Assembly: GCA_024681775.1 (NCBI GenBank)
Contig: JAILAF010000031.1
Coordinates: 59,978-123,977, forward strand
Direction of reading: 5' to 3'
Length of the DNA stretch: 64,000 nucleotides
DNA from: Lachnospiraceae bacterium
GTDB taxonomy: Bacteria > Bacillota > Clostridia > Lachnospirales > Lachnospiraceae
Made by a program: the position numbers and the translations under genes. Shown here piece after piece: positions 47,669 to 54,962 of this stretch. Positions within the stretch are counted from its first letter, which is position 1. Each line of letters starts with the position of its first letter. Below the pieces are notes generated by a model. That model was not told where the DNA came from, did no database searches, and was given only the letters and a program-made list of their open reading frames with translations.

Positions 47669-47743
47669 AGGGGGCCCGGAAATGAAAAAATGGTTCCGAG
47701 CCCCCGAAAAAAGGGAATTCTTAAGAAAAATTAAGAAATTCCC
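47669..47743 (+). terminator. Tandem hairpins upstream of the initiating sugar transferase
   Basis: Hairpin 1 pairs GGGGGC (47670-47675) with GCCCCC (47700-47705), extended by GGAA/TTCC inside. Hairpin 2 pairs GGGAATTCTTAA (47713-47724) with TTAAGAAATTCCC (47731-47743), with one bulged A. Neither has a long T-run. Together they could terminate the beta-helix transcript or attenuate the next gene. The region 47744-47792 has a possible TTGTGT/TAATAT promoter, but it would leave almost no leader. Confidence 0.6.
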
Positions 47744-47792
47744 AAGGTCTTCTTAATTGTGTGTCAGTTCATAAAGTTGTAATATTTTGAGT

Positions 47793-49199
47793 ATGATTAA
47801 GGATAATCAGCAAGTATTCAATCGGCTGATGTGCCTGCTGGATGCGCTGATCGCCGGTGGGTGCTTCATCCTTGGATATGTGATCAAATTTCATTTGCTG
47901 CAAAACGGTCCCGGGGTCGGTGTCCTGCCGATCACGAGTTATTATTCCATTTTGCCTTTTTTGGTTCCGGGACATTTGCTGATTCTCCTGTTGAGCGATG
48001 TCTATACGCCTCGGCGTACCGGGAAGTCCTGGTACGAGCTGTGGGACGTCTTTCGGGCCAACACCATCAGTATGGTGATCCTGGTCATTATCCTGTTCGT
48101 GGTGATCCACGAGCGCCCTTATTCCCGTGCGGTTCTCGGAATCTATTACTTCCTGAACATGGCGGTGGACTTCGCCTATCGTATTTTGCTGCGCAAAGTG
48201 CTGCGAAAGTTCCGCAGCAAGGGCTACAACCAGAAGCACATCCTGCTGGTGGGCTATTCCAGAGCTGCGGAGGCTTACATGGACCGCATCCGTGAGAACC
48301 CGCAATGGGGTGTCAATGTGGTGGGTGTGCTGGATGACCATGTGCCCGCCGGGGCTTCCTACCACGGGGTGAAGGTGCTGGGGACCCTGGGCAATCTGGA
48401 GATCATCCTGCCGGAGAACAAGCTGGACGAGGTGGCCATTACCCTGCCCCTGCAGGACTATGATTATCTGGAGCATGTGGTGAATATCTGTGAGAAATTC
48501 GGTGTCCACACCAAGTTCATCCCGGATTACAATTCCGTGGTGCCCACCAGGCCTTACACCGAGGATGTGGACGGTCTCCCCGTCATCAACATCCGTCATG
48601 TGCCCCTGACCAATTCCGGCAACATCTTCATCAAGCGTGTGGTGGACATCGTGGGTTCCCTGCTGGGGATCATCCTGACATCGCCCATCATGCTGATCTG
48701 TGCGATCCTCATCGCCTGCACCTCTCGCGGGCCCGTGATCTTTGCCCAGGAGCGGGTGGGACTGCACAACAAGCCTTTCAAGATGTACAAGTTCCGTACC
48801 ATGAAGGTGCAGACCAGTGCATCGGAGCGGAAGGGCTGGACCCGGAAAAACGACCCCCGGGTCACCAAAGTGGGCCGGGTGCTGCGCAGGACCAGCATCG
48901 ACGAGCTGCCCCAGCTCTTTAACATCCTCAAGGGTGACATGAGTCTGGTGGGACCCAGACCGGAGCGCCCGCAATATGTGGAAAAATTCATGGAAGAGAT
49001 CCCCAGATACATGGTCAAGCACCAGGTCCGTCCCGGTCTGACGGGCTGGGCACAGGTCAACGGACTGCGGGGAGACACTTCCATTCGCAAGCGCATAGAG
49101 TACGATATCTACTACATCGAGAACTGGACGATGCTGTTTGATATCAAGATCATCCTGATGACGTTCTTTACCGGATTTGTGAACAAGAACGCATACTGA
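47793..49199 (+). CDS. Polyprenyl-phosphate sugar phosphotransferase (initiating enzyme)
   Basis: This enzyme starts a lipid-linked chain by moving a sugar-1-phosphate to undecaprenyl phosphate. The 468-residue protein has N-terminal membrane helices, a nucleotide-binding-like middle region (HILLVGYSRAAEAYMDRI), and the bacterial sugar transferase domain from about 275. That domain shows KRVVDIVGSLLGI, FKMYKFRTM, RRTSIDELPQLFNILKGDMS, LVGPRPERP and VRPGLTGWAQVNG, the full WcaJ/CpsE signature. ATG 47793 lacks a clear ribosome binding site; TTG 47787 is an alternative. It is the most likely first committed enzyme of the glycan pathway in this window. Confidence 0.94.
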   Translation: MIKDNQQVFNRLMCLLDALIAGGCFILGYVIKFHLLQNGPGVGVLPITSYYSILPFLVPGHLLILLLSDVYTPRRTGKSWYELWDVFRANTISMVILVIILFVVIHERPYSRAVLGIYYFLNMAVDFAYRILLRKVLRKFRSKGYNQKHILLVGYSRAAEAYMDRIRENPQWGVNVVGVLDDHVPAGASYHGVKVLGTLGNLEIILPENKLDEVAITLPLQDYDYLEHVVNICEKFGVHTKFIPDYNSVVPTRPYTEDVDGLPVINIRHVPLTNSGNIFIKRVVDIVGSLLGIILTSPIMLICAILIACTSRGPVIFAQERVGLHNKPFKMYKFRTMKVQTSASERKGWTRKNDPRVTKVGRVLRRTSIDELPQLFNILKGDMSLVGPRPERPQYVEKFMEEIPRYMVKHQVRPGLTGWAQVNGLRGDTSIRKRIEYDIYYIENWTMLFDIKIILMTFFTGFVNKNAY

Positions 49200-49226
49200 G
49201 CAGCAAAGGCACCTGTGCCGTTTACT

Positions 49227-49263
49227 GCGATGCTTATTGAGGAGCAAAGCGAGTCAATAAGAG
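49227..49263. repeat. Dispersed 37-bp palindromic element, copy 2
   Basis: The arms CTTATTGA and TCAATAAG are identical to those at 13233-13269; two loop bases differ (AA instead of GG). It lies in the 196-bp gap between the sugar transferase and the LCP gene. A second inverted repeat, CAAATGC (49293-49299) / GCATTTG (49321-49327), is in the same gap. Confidence 0.85.
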
Positions 49264-49341
49264 TCCCGGATCATTCAAGGGCTCAAAGTCCCCAAATGCG
49301 GGGCGTACATGCGCGAATGAGCATTTGTGAATGACGGTTGC

Positions 49342-49360
49342 GATCCGTGGGATCAAAAAT
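49342..49360. repeat. GATCCGTRGGATCAAA hairpin element, copy 2
   Basis: GATCCGTGGGATCAAAAAT is nearly identical to the hairpin at 32249-32267 and, like it, lies shortly upstream of a cell-envelope gene. Confidence 0.65.
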
Positions 49361-49395
49361 ATGAAATGGGGATGTAGTTTTCCCCGGAGGAGATT

Positions 49396-50565
49396 ATGGC
49401 AGGAAATACCAGAAGCAGTAAGAAAGCGGGACACCCTACGGGAGTGGCAGCTGCAAGAGCCCGCAAGAATCGCAAGATCACCATTTTTTTCATTGAGATC
49501 GTCATCATCCTGGCGATGCTCGGGATCCTCTGGCTGGTCATGGACCGGACGGAGGATGCACAGGGACTTCTTTACACCGATACCACACAGATGGACCCCG
49601 TAGAGCTGAAGATCAGCGAAGTCGTCACCCAGCAGGCGGAAGAGGGCGGCTCCATGGCAGGGTACCTCAATATCGCACTTTTCGGCATCGACGCCATGAG
49701 CGACAATTCCAGCGATCTGTTGAAGGGCTATCGCAGCGACTCCATCATGATCGCCAGCATCAATCAGGACACTTACGAGGTGAAGCTGGTCAGTGTCTAC
49801 CGCGACACTTATCTGAATCTGAGCAATGATACCTACTCCAAGTGCAACTCCGCATACGCCAAGGGCGGAGCACAGCAGGCAGTGAGTATGCTGAACGCCA
49901 ACATGGACATGGATATCACCAACTGGGTATCCGTCAGCTACAAGGCCCTCATCACTTCCATCGATGATCTGGGCGGCATCTACATTGATGTGGACAGCGC
50001 AGAGCTGGAGCATATCAACAACTATCAGATTTCCATCGCGAAGGCACTGAAGATGGGCGAGAACAATTACACTCCCGTCACCACCACCGGCTATCAGAAA
50101 CTGAACGGCCTCCAGGCTTCCGCGTACTGTCGTATCCGTTATACCGCAGGCGACGACTTCAAGCGTGCGGAGCGCCAGAGAGAGGTGTTGCAGGCCATGA
50201 TGGATGCGGCCAAGAAGGCAGATGTGAATACGCTTTTGAAGTTTGCGCTGGGAGACAGCAAGGATGACAAGGACAACGGCGTGCTGAGCTATATCTACAC
50301 CAGCCTGGATTCCGACACCATCGCAAATCTCCTGACCAATATTTCCAAGTACAACATTGTGGCCGAGGGCGGCTTCCCGGAGCAGAACCTGCGTACCACC
50401 GGTACCATCGGTTCCAACGGAAGCTGTGTCATTCCTCTGAACCTGACGGAGAACGTGGTCTGGCTCCACCAGTTCCTGTTCGGGGATGATTCCTATACGC
50501 CTTCCTCCACCGTCACTTCCTACTCTGACAAGATCAGGAGCGATACTTCCAAGTATCTGAACTAA
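49396..50565 (+). CDS. LytR-CpsA-Psr (LCP) family wall-glycan ligase
   Basis: LCP enzymes move a finished polymer from its lipid carrier to peptidoglycan. The 389-residue protein has a basic cytoplasmic N-terminus, one membrane helix (about 27-50) and an extracytoplasmic LCP domain. The domain has GIDAM...SDSIMIASIN, VSVYRDTYL with the conserved Arg, NSAYAKGG, and RIRYTAGDDFKRAERQREVL. The start is ATG 49396 after GGAGGAG. It lies next to the initiating transferase and a rhamnosyltransferase-like gene, which fits anchoring of the locus product to the wall. Confidence 0.93.
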   Translation: MAGNTRSSKKAGHPTGVAAARARKNRKITIFFIEIVIILAMLGILWLVMDRTEDAQGLLYTDTTQMDPVELKISEVVTQQAEEGGSMAGYLNIALFGIDAMSDNSSDLLKGYRSDSIMIASINQDTYEVKLVSVYRDTYLNLSNDTYSKCNSAYAKGGAQQAVSMLNANMDMDITNWVSVSYKALITSIDDLGGIYIDVDSAELEHINNYQISIAKALKMGENNYTPVTTTGYQKLNGLQASAYCRIRYTAGDDFKRAERQREVLQAMMDAAKKADVNTLLKFALGDSKDDKDNGVLSYIYTSLDSDTIANLLTNISKYNIVAEGGFPEQNLRTTGTIGSNGSCVIPLNLTENVVWLHQFLFGDDSYTPSSTVTSYSDKIRSDTSKYLN

Positions 50566-50568
50566 GCG

Positions 50569-51540
50569 ATGGACATTGATGTGATCATTCCCGTATACCG
50601 GCCGGGAGAGGAGCTGAAAAAGCTCCTGGATCTCCTGGAGGCGCAGTCATTAAAGCCCTCCCGGATCCTGCTGATCAATACGGAAAAATCCTATTTTGAG
50701 GCTGCTTTCGACGAGGATACGCTCCTGCGGGAGCATCCTGCCGTGCGGGTGTATCATGTGACGAAGCAGCAGTTCGATCATGGCGGCACCAGGCGCAGCG
50801 CCGTGCGTAAGTCCGAGGCCCCCATCTTTGTGATGATGACCCAGGATGCCATTCCGCAGGATGCGGAGCTCCTGGAGCGTCTGACGAAGCCCCTGCGGGA
50901 CCGGATGGAGGGAAGAACCCCCGCCACAGAGCCCGCCGTGGCAGTCTGCTACGCAAGGCAGCTTCCCGGGGAGAACAGTTCCGTTCTGGAGCGCATCTCC
51001 CGAAGCTTTAACTATCCGGACAGGAGCCGCGTGAAGACAGCAGCGGATCTGGACCGTCTGGGGATCAAGACCTTCTTCTGTTCGGATGTCTGTGCCGCTT
51101 ATCGCAGAGATCTGTATGACAGGCTGGGAGGCTTTGTCCGGAAGACCATCTTTAACGAGGACATGATCTATGCAAGCGCCGCCATCCGCGGCGGTTACGC
51201 CGTCCGCTATGAGGCGGAAGCCCGGGTGATCCACGCCCACAACTATACCAATCTGCAGCAGCTCCACCGCAATTTTGACCTGGGGGTCTCCCAGGTCCAA
51301 CACCCGGAGGTCTTCTCCGGACTTCCCTCCGAATCCGAGGGCAGGAAGCTGGTGGCTTATGCGGTGAAGGAACTGAAGGCCGGCGGGGAGGCCCGGAAGA
51401 TCCCCGGCTTCTATCTGCAATGTGCGTTCAAGTATCTGGGGTATCAGCTGGGAAAGCATTACCGGCTCTTGCCGAGGAAGCTGATCCTGCGGCTTACCAC
51501 CAACCGGGAGTACTGGACAGATTCTAAGGAAAATGCGTGA
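50569..51540 (+). CDS. GT2 rhamnosyltransferase-like glycosyltransferase
   Basis: The 323-residue protein has DVIIPVYRPGEELKKLLDLL at the N-terminus, the subgroup motif QQFDHGGTRR near residue 67, TQDAIP with Asp93 at the metal-binding position, and NEDMIYASAAIRGGY near 200. This subgroup is often annotated as rhamnosyltransferase. It starts 3 bp after the LCP stop with no clear ribosome binding site, so translation is probably coupled. A hairpin terminator follows the stop directly. Confidence 0.9.
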   Translation: MDIDVIIPVYRPGEELKKLLDLLEAQSLKPSRILLINTEKSYFEAAFDEDTLLREHPAVRVYHVTKQQFDHGGTRRSAVRKSEAPIFVMMTQDAIPQDAELLERLTKPLRDRMEGRTPATEPAVAVCYARQLPGENSSVLERISRSFNYPDRSRVKTAADLDRLGIKTFFCSDVCAAYRRDLYDRLGGFVRKTIFNEDMIYASAAIRGGYAVRYEAEARVIHAHNYTNLQQLHRNFDLGVSQVQHPEVFSGLPSESEGRKLVAYAVKELKAGGEARKIPGFYLQCAFKYLGYQLGKHYRLLPRKLILRLTTNREYWTDSKENA

Positions 51541-51572
51541 GCTGCCCCTTTTCCCAAGGGGCAGCAATTCTT
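51541..51572 (+). terminator. Intrinsic terminator
   Basis: GCTGCCCCTT (51541-51550) pairs perfectly with AAGGGGCAGC (51556-51565) around TTCCC, followed by AATTCTTT. The T-run is imperfect, but the stem is strong and directly follows the stop codon. Confidence 0.75.
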
Positions 51573-51586
51573 TCTGATTCATTATC

Positions 51587-52110
51587 GTCATCATAAATTT
51601 CCCTCTCCACACAATTTGATGCCTTTTCTCCGCCTGCGGCCCGCGCCAGGCTTCGCTCAGCCGGAGCCGAGCCCCTCGCAGGCGGTCCCAGGTGCCCTCG
51701 CGGGCAGTTCCGTGCGCCACCCGGCATCAAAAAGACGCCCTCCCCACAAATTTGATGCCTTTCGCCCGCCTCCGGGCAGCGCCGGGCTTCACTCAGCCGG
51801 CGCCGGGCCCCTCTCCAGTCCCCCTCGGGCATCAAAAAGACGCCCTCCCCACAAATTTGATGCCTTTTCTCCGCCTGCGGGCAGCGCCGGGGTGTCGCCC
51901 AGGCTCCACCCGGCATCAAAAAGGCGCCCTCCCCACAAATTTGATGCCTTTCGCCCGCCTCCGGGCAGCGCCGGGGTGTCGCCCGAGCTCCACCCGGCAT
52001 CAAAAAGACGCCTTCCCCACAAATTTGATGCCTTTTCTCCGCCTGCGGTCGGCGCCGGGCTTCGCTCAGCCGGCGCCGGGGTTTCGTCCGAGCCCCACCC
52101 CCCACAAATA
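51587..52110. repeat. GC-rich repeat array built on a 37-bp palindromic core
   Basis: Four cores lie at 51723-51759, 51828-51864, 51912-51948 and 51996-52032. The first two are identical and the others differ by one base each. Each core has perfect 9-bp arms GGCATCAAA and TTTGATGCC around AAGACGCCCTCCCCACAAA. A worn copy lies at 51587-51623 and a broken one near 52095-52107. Periods are 105, 84 and 84 bp. The DNA between cores (47-68 bp) is related between units and alternates in the first bases between a TTTTCTCCGCCTGCGG type and a TTTCGCCCGCCTCCGGG type. Apart from its terminator, the 598-bp gap 51541-52138 holds only this array. Open frames through it are artefacts of repeat lengths that are multiples of three. 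Confidence 0.92.
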
Positions 52111-52138
52111 ACCCAAAATACATAAGAAAAGGAGTTCT

Positions 52139-52972
52139 ATGAAAACCGAAAAATACCATAACATGCTTACACCAACCTTCATTTATGAAGAAGCAAAGAA
52201 ACGCTATCAGGAAGTGACCTCCTGGAAGATGGCGCTGGAGAAAGAGATCAGGCAGGCTCCGGCCGGGATCATCCATATCGTCAGATCCGGTACGCGGGTG
52301 CAATTTTACCTTCGAAAAGACAGGTCGGACGGAGGCGGCAGCTATATCCGCAAATCCGATACCCGGACGATCCGGACATTTCTACGGAAAGCCTATCAGG
52401 AGAAAGCGCTGAAATTGCTGAAGAAAGAGATGCTGAGTCTGGAATTACTGCTCAGGAAATCCGGTACTATCTCCGCGCAGATACGCAGTCTGTACTCCGA
52501 TTATCCGCCGGAGATCAAGCAGTATCTTGATCCTGTGGATATGTCGGATGCCGATTATGTTTCAAAGTGGCTGAGCCAACCGTTCAAAGGAAAAGATATT
52601 CCGGAGGATGCGGCGGTATACGAAACCAGGCAGGGGGAAAGAGTTCGGTCCAAATCAGAATTGACGATCGCCAATATGTTGGCTGACAGGGGGATTCCCT
52701 ACAAATACGAATGTCCGATCAAGCTGGGAAACGGAGCGGTGGTCTACCCGGACTTTACCGTGCTGAATGTAAAAACAAGAAAAGTATTCTATTGGGAACA
52801 TCGGGGAATGATGGATGACAGCGACTATGCCGGCCAGGCAGTATTTAAGATGAAATCCATGATAAAGAACGGGATCGTCCTTGGAGATAATCTGATCATT
52901 TCGGAAGAAACATCCGCAAATCCGCTGGGTACAAACGAGATTAAGGCCCTTATAAACCGCTTCTTCCTGTAG
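52139..52972 (+). CDS. PD-(D/E)XK-like protein of unknown role
   Basis: The 277-residue protein has a Lys/Glu-rich helical first half (about 15-115). The C-terminal part has nuclease-like spacing: SKSELTIANML with Glu174, VVYPDFTVLN with Asp205, and FYWEHRGMMDD with Glu220. The order E...PD...ExH resembles the PD-(D/E)XK fold, with His in place of the usual Lys. Similar orphan proteins occur in Lachnospiraceae, as far as I recall. The coding sequence is visibly richer in A and T than its neighbours, which suggests recent transfer. ATG 52139 follows AAAAGGAG by 4 nt. It lies immediately after the palindromic array. Nuclease activity and any link to the array are inference. Confidence 0.7.
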   Translation: MKTEKYHNMLTPTFIYEEAKKRYQEVTSWKMALEKEIRQAPAGIIHIVRSGTRVQFYLRKDRSDGGGSYIRKSDTRTIRTFLRKAYQEKALKLLKKEMLSLELLLRKSGTISAQIRSLYSDYPPEIKQYLDPVDMSDADYVSKWLSQPFKGKDIPEDAAVYETRQGERVRSKSELTIANMLADRGIPYKYECPIKLGNGAVVYPDFTVLNVKTRKVFYWEHRGMMDDSDYAGQAVFKMKSMIKNGIVLGDNLIISEETSANPLGTNEIKALINRFFL

Positions 52973-53195
52973 CAAAAGCAGTACCGCCCGGCGCCCGGAT
53001 CCGCAGGATATGGAAAGGAAAGTATTCTCAGCAATTCTGAGGATGCAAAAACAGGCGGGTTTTGGTAAAATCATTCTTTGAAGTCGGTTTTTTCATTTGA
53101 AAAATCAACTGAAACAAATTGTAACAATCAACTGAAACAAACAAAATATTGCACGGCCTCCGGGCCGGGCTCGGCAATATCTGAGGACAAATGCT
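52973..53195 (+). other. Regulatory gap before clpX with 16-bp direct repeat
   Basis: AATCAACTGAAACAAA occurs at 53103-53118 and again at 53126-53141, a 23-bp period. A possible -35 TTGAAA (53095-53100) overlaps the first copy, with ATTGTA 17 bp later. GGCCTCCGGGCC (about 53155-53166) follows. The sequence is not a CIRCE or CtsR site that I recognise. Confidence 0.6.
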
Positions 53196-54821
53196 ATGGC
53201 AAAGGATGATTACAGAGAAGTAACCGATGAAGAAGTAAAACAGACCGCGAAAGGTGCGGGATCTGACACGAAGAAAGAAGTGGAGGATATCCCCTTCACA
53301 GGATCTGTCGAGGAGGTCACGGAAAAACGCGAGGGTGAGGAAGACGCCCCGGCGGAAGCGCGCGCGGATGGCGAGGACTCCACCACCGACCTGACGGAAG
53401 GTCACAAGGACGCTTCCAAAACGGAGGATGCGGGCAAGGGCGACAACAAGGACTACGAGGACGTCTGCTTCATCTGCCGCAGGCCCGAGAGCAAGGCGGG
53501 ACGCATGTTCCACCTGCCAAACCATATCTGTGTTTGCGATGACTGTATGCACCGCACCATGGATACCGTGAGCCAGTTCGACTACCAGGGAACCCTGGGA
53601 GATCCGAATCTGCAGGGCGGACCGGGCTTCAGCTTTATCAACCTGGCGAACCTCCAGGGCGACGGCGGCATTCCCAACAAGCAGAAGCTGAAGAAAAAGA
53701 AGGAAGGGGAGGAACAGATCCCCGCCCTGGATATCAAAAAACTCCCCGCGCCCCACAAGATCAAGGAGAGCCTGGACCAGTATGTGGTGGGGCAGGAGCA
53801 TGCGAAAAAGGTGATCTCCGTGGCCGTCTACAACCACTACAAGCGGGTGGCCACCGGTACCATGGACGAGATCGAGATCGAGAAGTCCAACATGCTGATG
53901 ATCGGCCCCACCGGCTGTGGCAAGACCTACCTGGTGAAGACCCTGGCGCGCCTTCTGGATGTGCCGCTGGCCATCGCGGATGCCACCTCCCTGACGGAAG
54001 CGGGCTACATCGGTGATGATATCGAAAGCGTTATCTCCAAGCTGCTGGCTGCTGCGGACAACGATGTGGAACGGGCCGAGATGGGCATCGTCTTCATCGA
54101 CGAGATCGACAAGATCGCCAAGAAGCAAAATACCAACTCCCGTGATGTCTCCGGCGAGAGCGTGCAGCAGGGAATGCTGAAGCTCCTGGAGGGTGCGGAG
54201 ATCGAGGTTCCCGTGGGGGCCTCCAGCAAGGGAGCCATGGTGCCGCTGGCAACGGTGAACACCCGCAACATCCTCTTTATCTGCGGCGGGGCCTTTCCGG
54301 AGCTGGATACCATCGTGAAGGAGCGGCTGAACAAGGCTGCCTCCATCGGGTTCGGCTCTACGCTGAAAGATGCTTATGATAAGGATAAGAATATCCTGGA
54401 TCAGGTGAAGGTGGAGGACATCCGCAAGTTCGGCATGATCCCCGAGTTCATCGGCAGACTTCCCGTGATCTTCACCCTGCAGAGCCTGACGGAAGAAATG
54501 ATGATCCGCATCCTGCGGGAGCCGAAAAATGCCATTCTCAAGCAGTATCAAAAGCTGCTGGAGCTGGATGAGGTAAAACTGGACTTCACCGACGGCGCCC
54601 TGAAAGCCATCGCGGAAAAGGCGATGCAGCAGGACACCGGCGCAAGAGCGCTCCGTTCCATCATCGAGGAGTTCATGCTGGATATCATGTATGAGATCCC
54701 GAAGGACGATAATATCGGCACCGTCACCATCACGGAAGATTACATCCGCGGCAAGGGAGGCCCCGTCATCGGCCTCCGGGGGAACGAGCCTGCCCTTCTT
54801 TCCGATCCGGAAAAAAAATAA
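53196..54821 (+). CDS. clpX: ATP-dependent protease ATPase subunit ClpX, enlarged
   Basis: ClpX unfolds proteins for ClpP. The 541-residue protein is about 120 residues longer than usual. An acidic extension (about 1-88) precedes the zinc-binding domain with Cys91/Cys94 and Cys114/Cys117. A Gly/Lys-rich insert (about 125-175) lies before the AAA+ module. Walker A is GPTGCGKT at 237-244, the pore loop is GYIGDD, Walker B is VFIDEIDK with Asp302/Glu303, and the ClpP-contacting IGF is in ASIGFGS. The C-terminal small domain (TGARALRSIIEEFMLDIMYE) is intact. No clpP is adjacent, unlike the usual clpP-clpX order. The start is ATG 53196 after GAGGA. Confidence 0.92.
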   Translation: MAKDDYREVTDEEVKQTAKGAGSDTKKEVEDIPFTGSVEEVTEKREGEEDAPAEARADGEDSTTDLTEGHKDASKTEDAGKGDNKDYEDVCFICRRPESKAGRMFHLPNHICVCDDCMHRTMDTVSQFDYQGTLGDPNLQGGPGFSFINLANLQGDGGIPNKQKLKKKKEGEEQIPALDIKKLPAPHKIKESLDQYVVGQEHAKKVISVAVYNHYKRVATGTMDEIEIEKSNMLMIGPTGCGKTYLVKTLARLLDVPLAIADATSLTEAGYIGDDIESVISKLLAAADNDVERAEMGIVFIDEIDKIAKKQNTNSRDVSGESVQQGMLKLLEGAEIEVPVGASSKGAMVPLATVNTRNILFICGGAFPELDTIVKERLNKAASIGFGSTLKDAYDKDKNILDQVKVEDIRKFGMIPEFIGRLPVIFTLQSLTEEMMIRILREPKNAILKQYQKLLELDEVKLDFTDGALKAIAEKAMQQDTGARALRSIIEEFMLDIMYEIPKDDNIGTVTITEDYIRGKGGPVIGLRGNEPALLSDPEKK

Positions 54822-54962
54822 GGGCATTCACAATGAATTAATCCATTCATCACCAAATGGACACAATTCCGTTTTATACTCTCTTTCGAAGGATGGATAA
54901 GGGATCGCGACCCTTACCTCCCAAAACGGAAAAAACCATCTCAAGGAAAGTGAGGGATTGAT

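Noticed and set aside
51723..52032. CRISPR-like array (37-bp repeats, 47-68-bp spacers)
   Set aside because: The spacers are related to each other and GC-rich, the repeats have long palindromic arms, and no cas gene is nearby.
51524..52303. Open frames of 139-259 codons through the repeat array on both strands
   Set aside because: They arise because periods of 84 and 105 bp keep the frame; the minus frame also runs into the next gene, and the encoded repeats have no sensible start.
52139..52972. Defence-system nuclease
   Set aside because: No partner helicase, methyltransferase, toxin or phage gene is adjacent, so a defence role is not supported.
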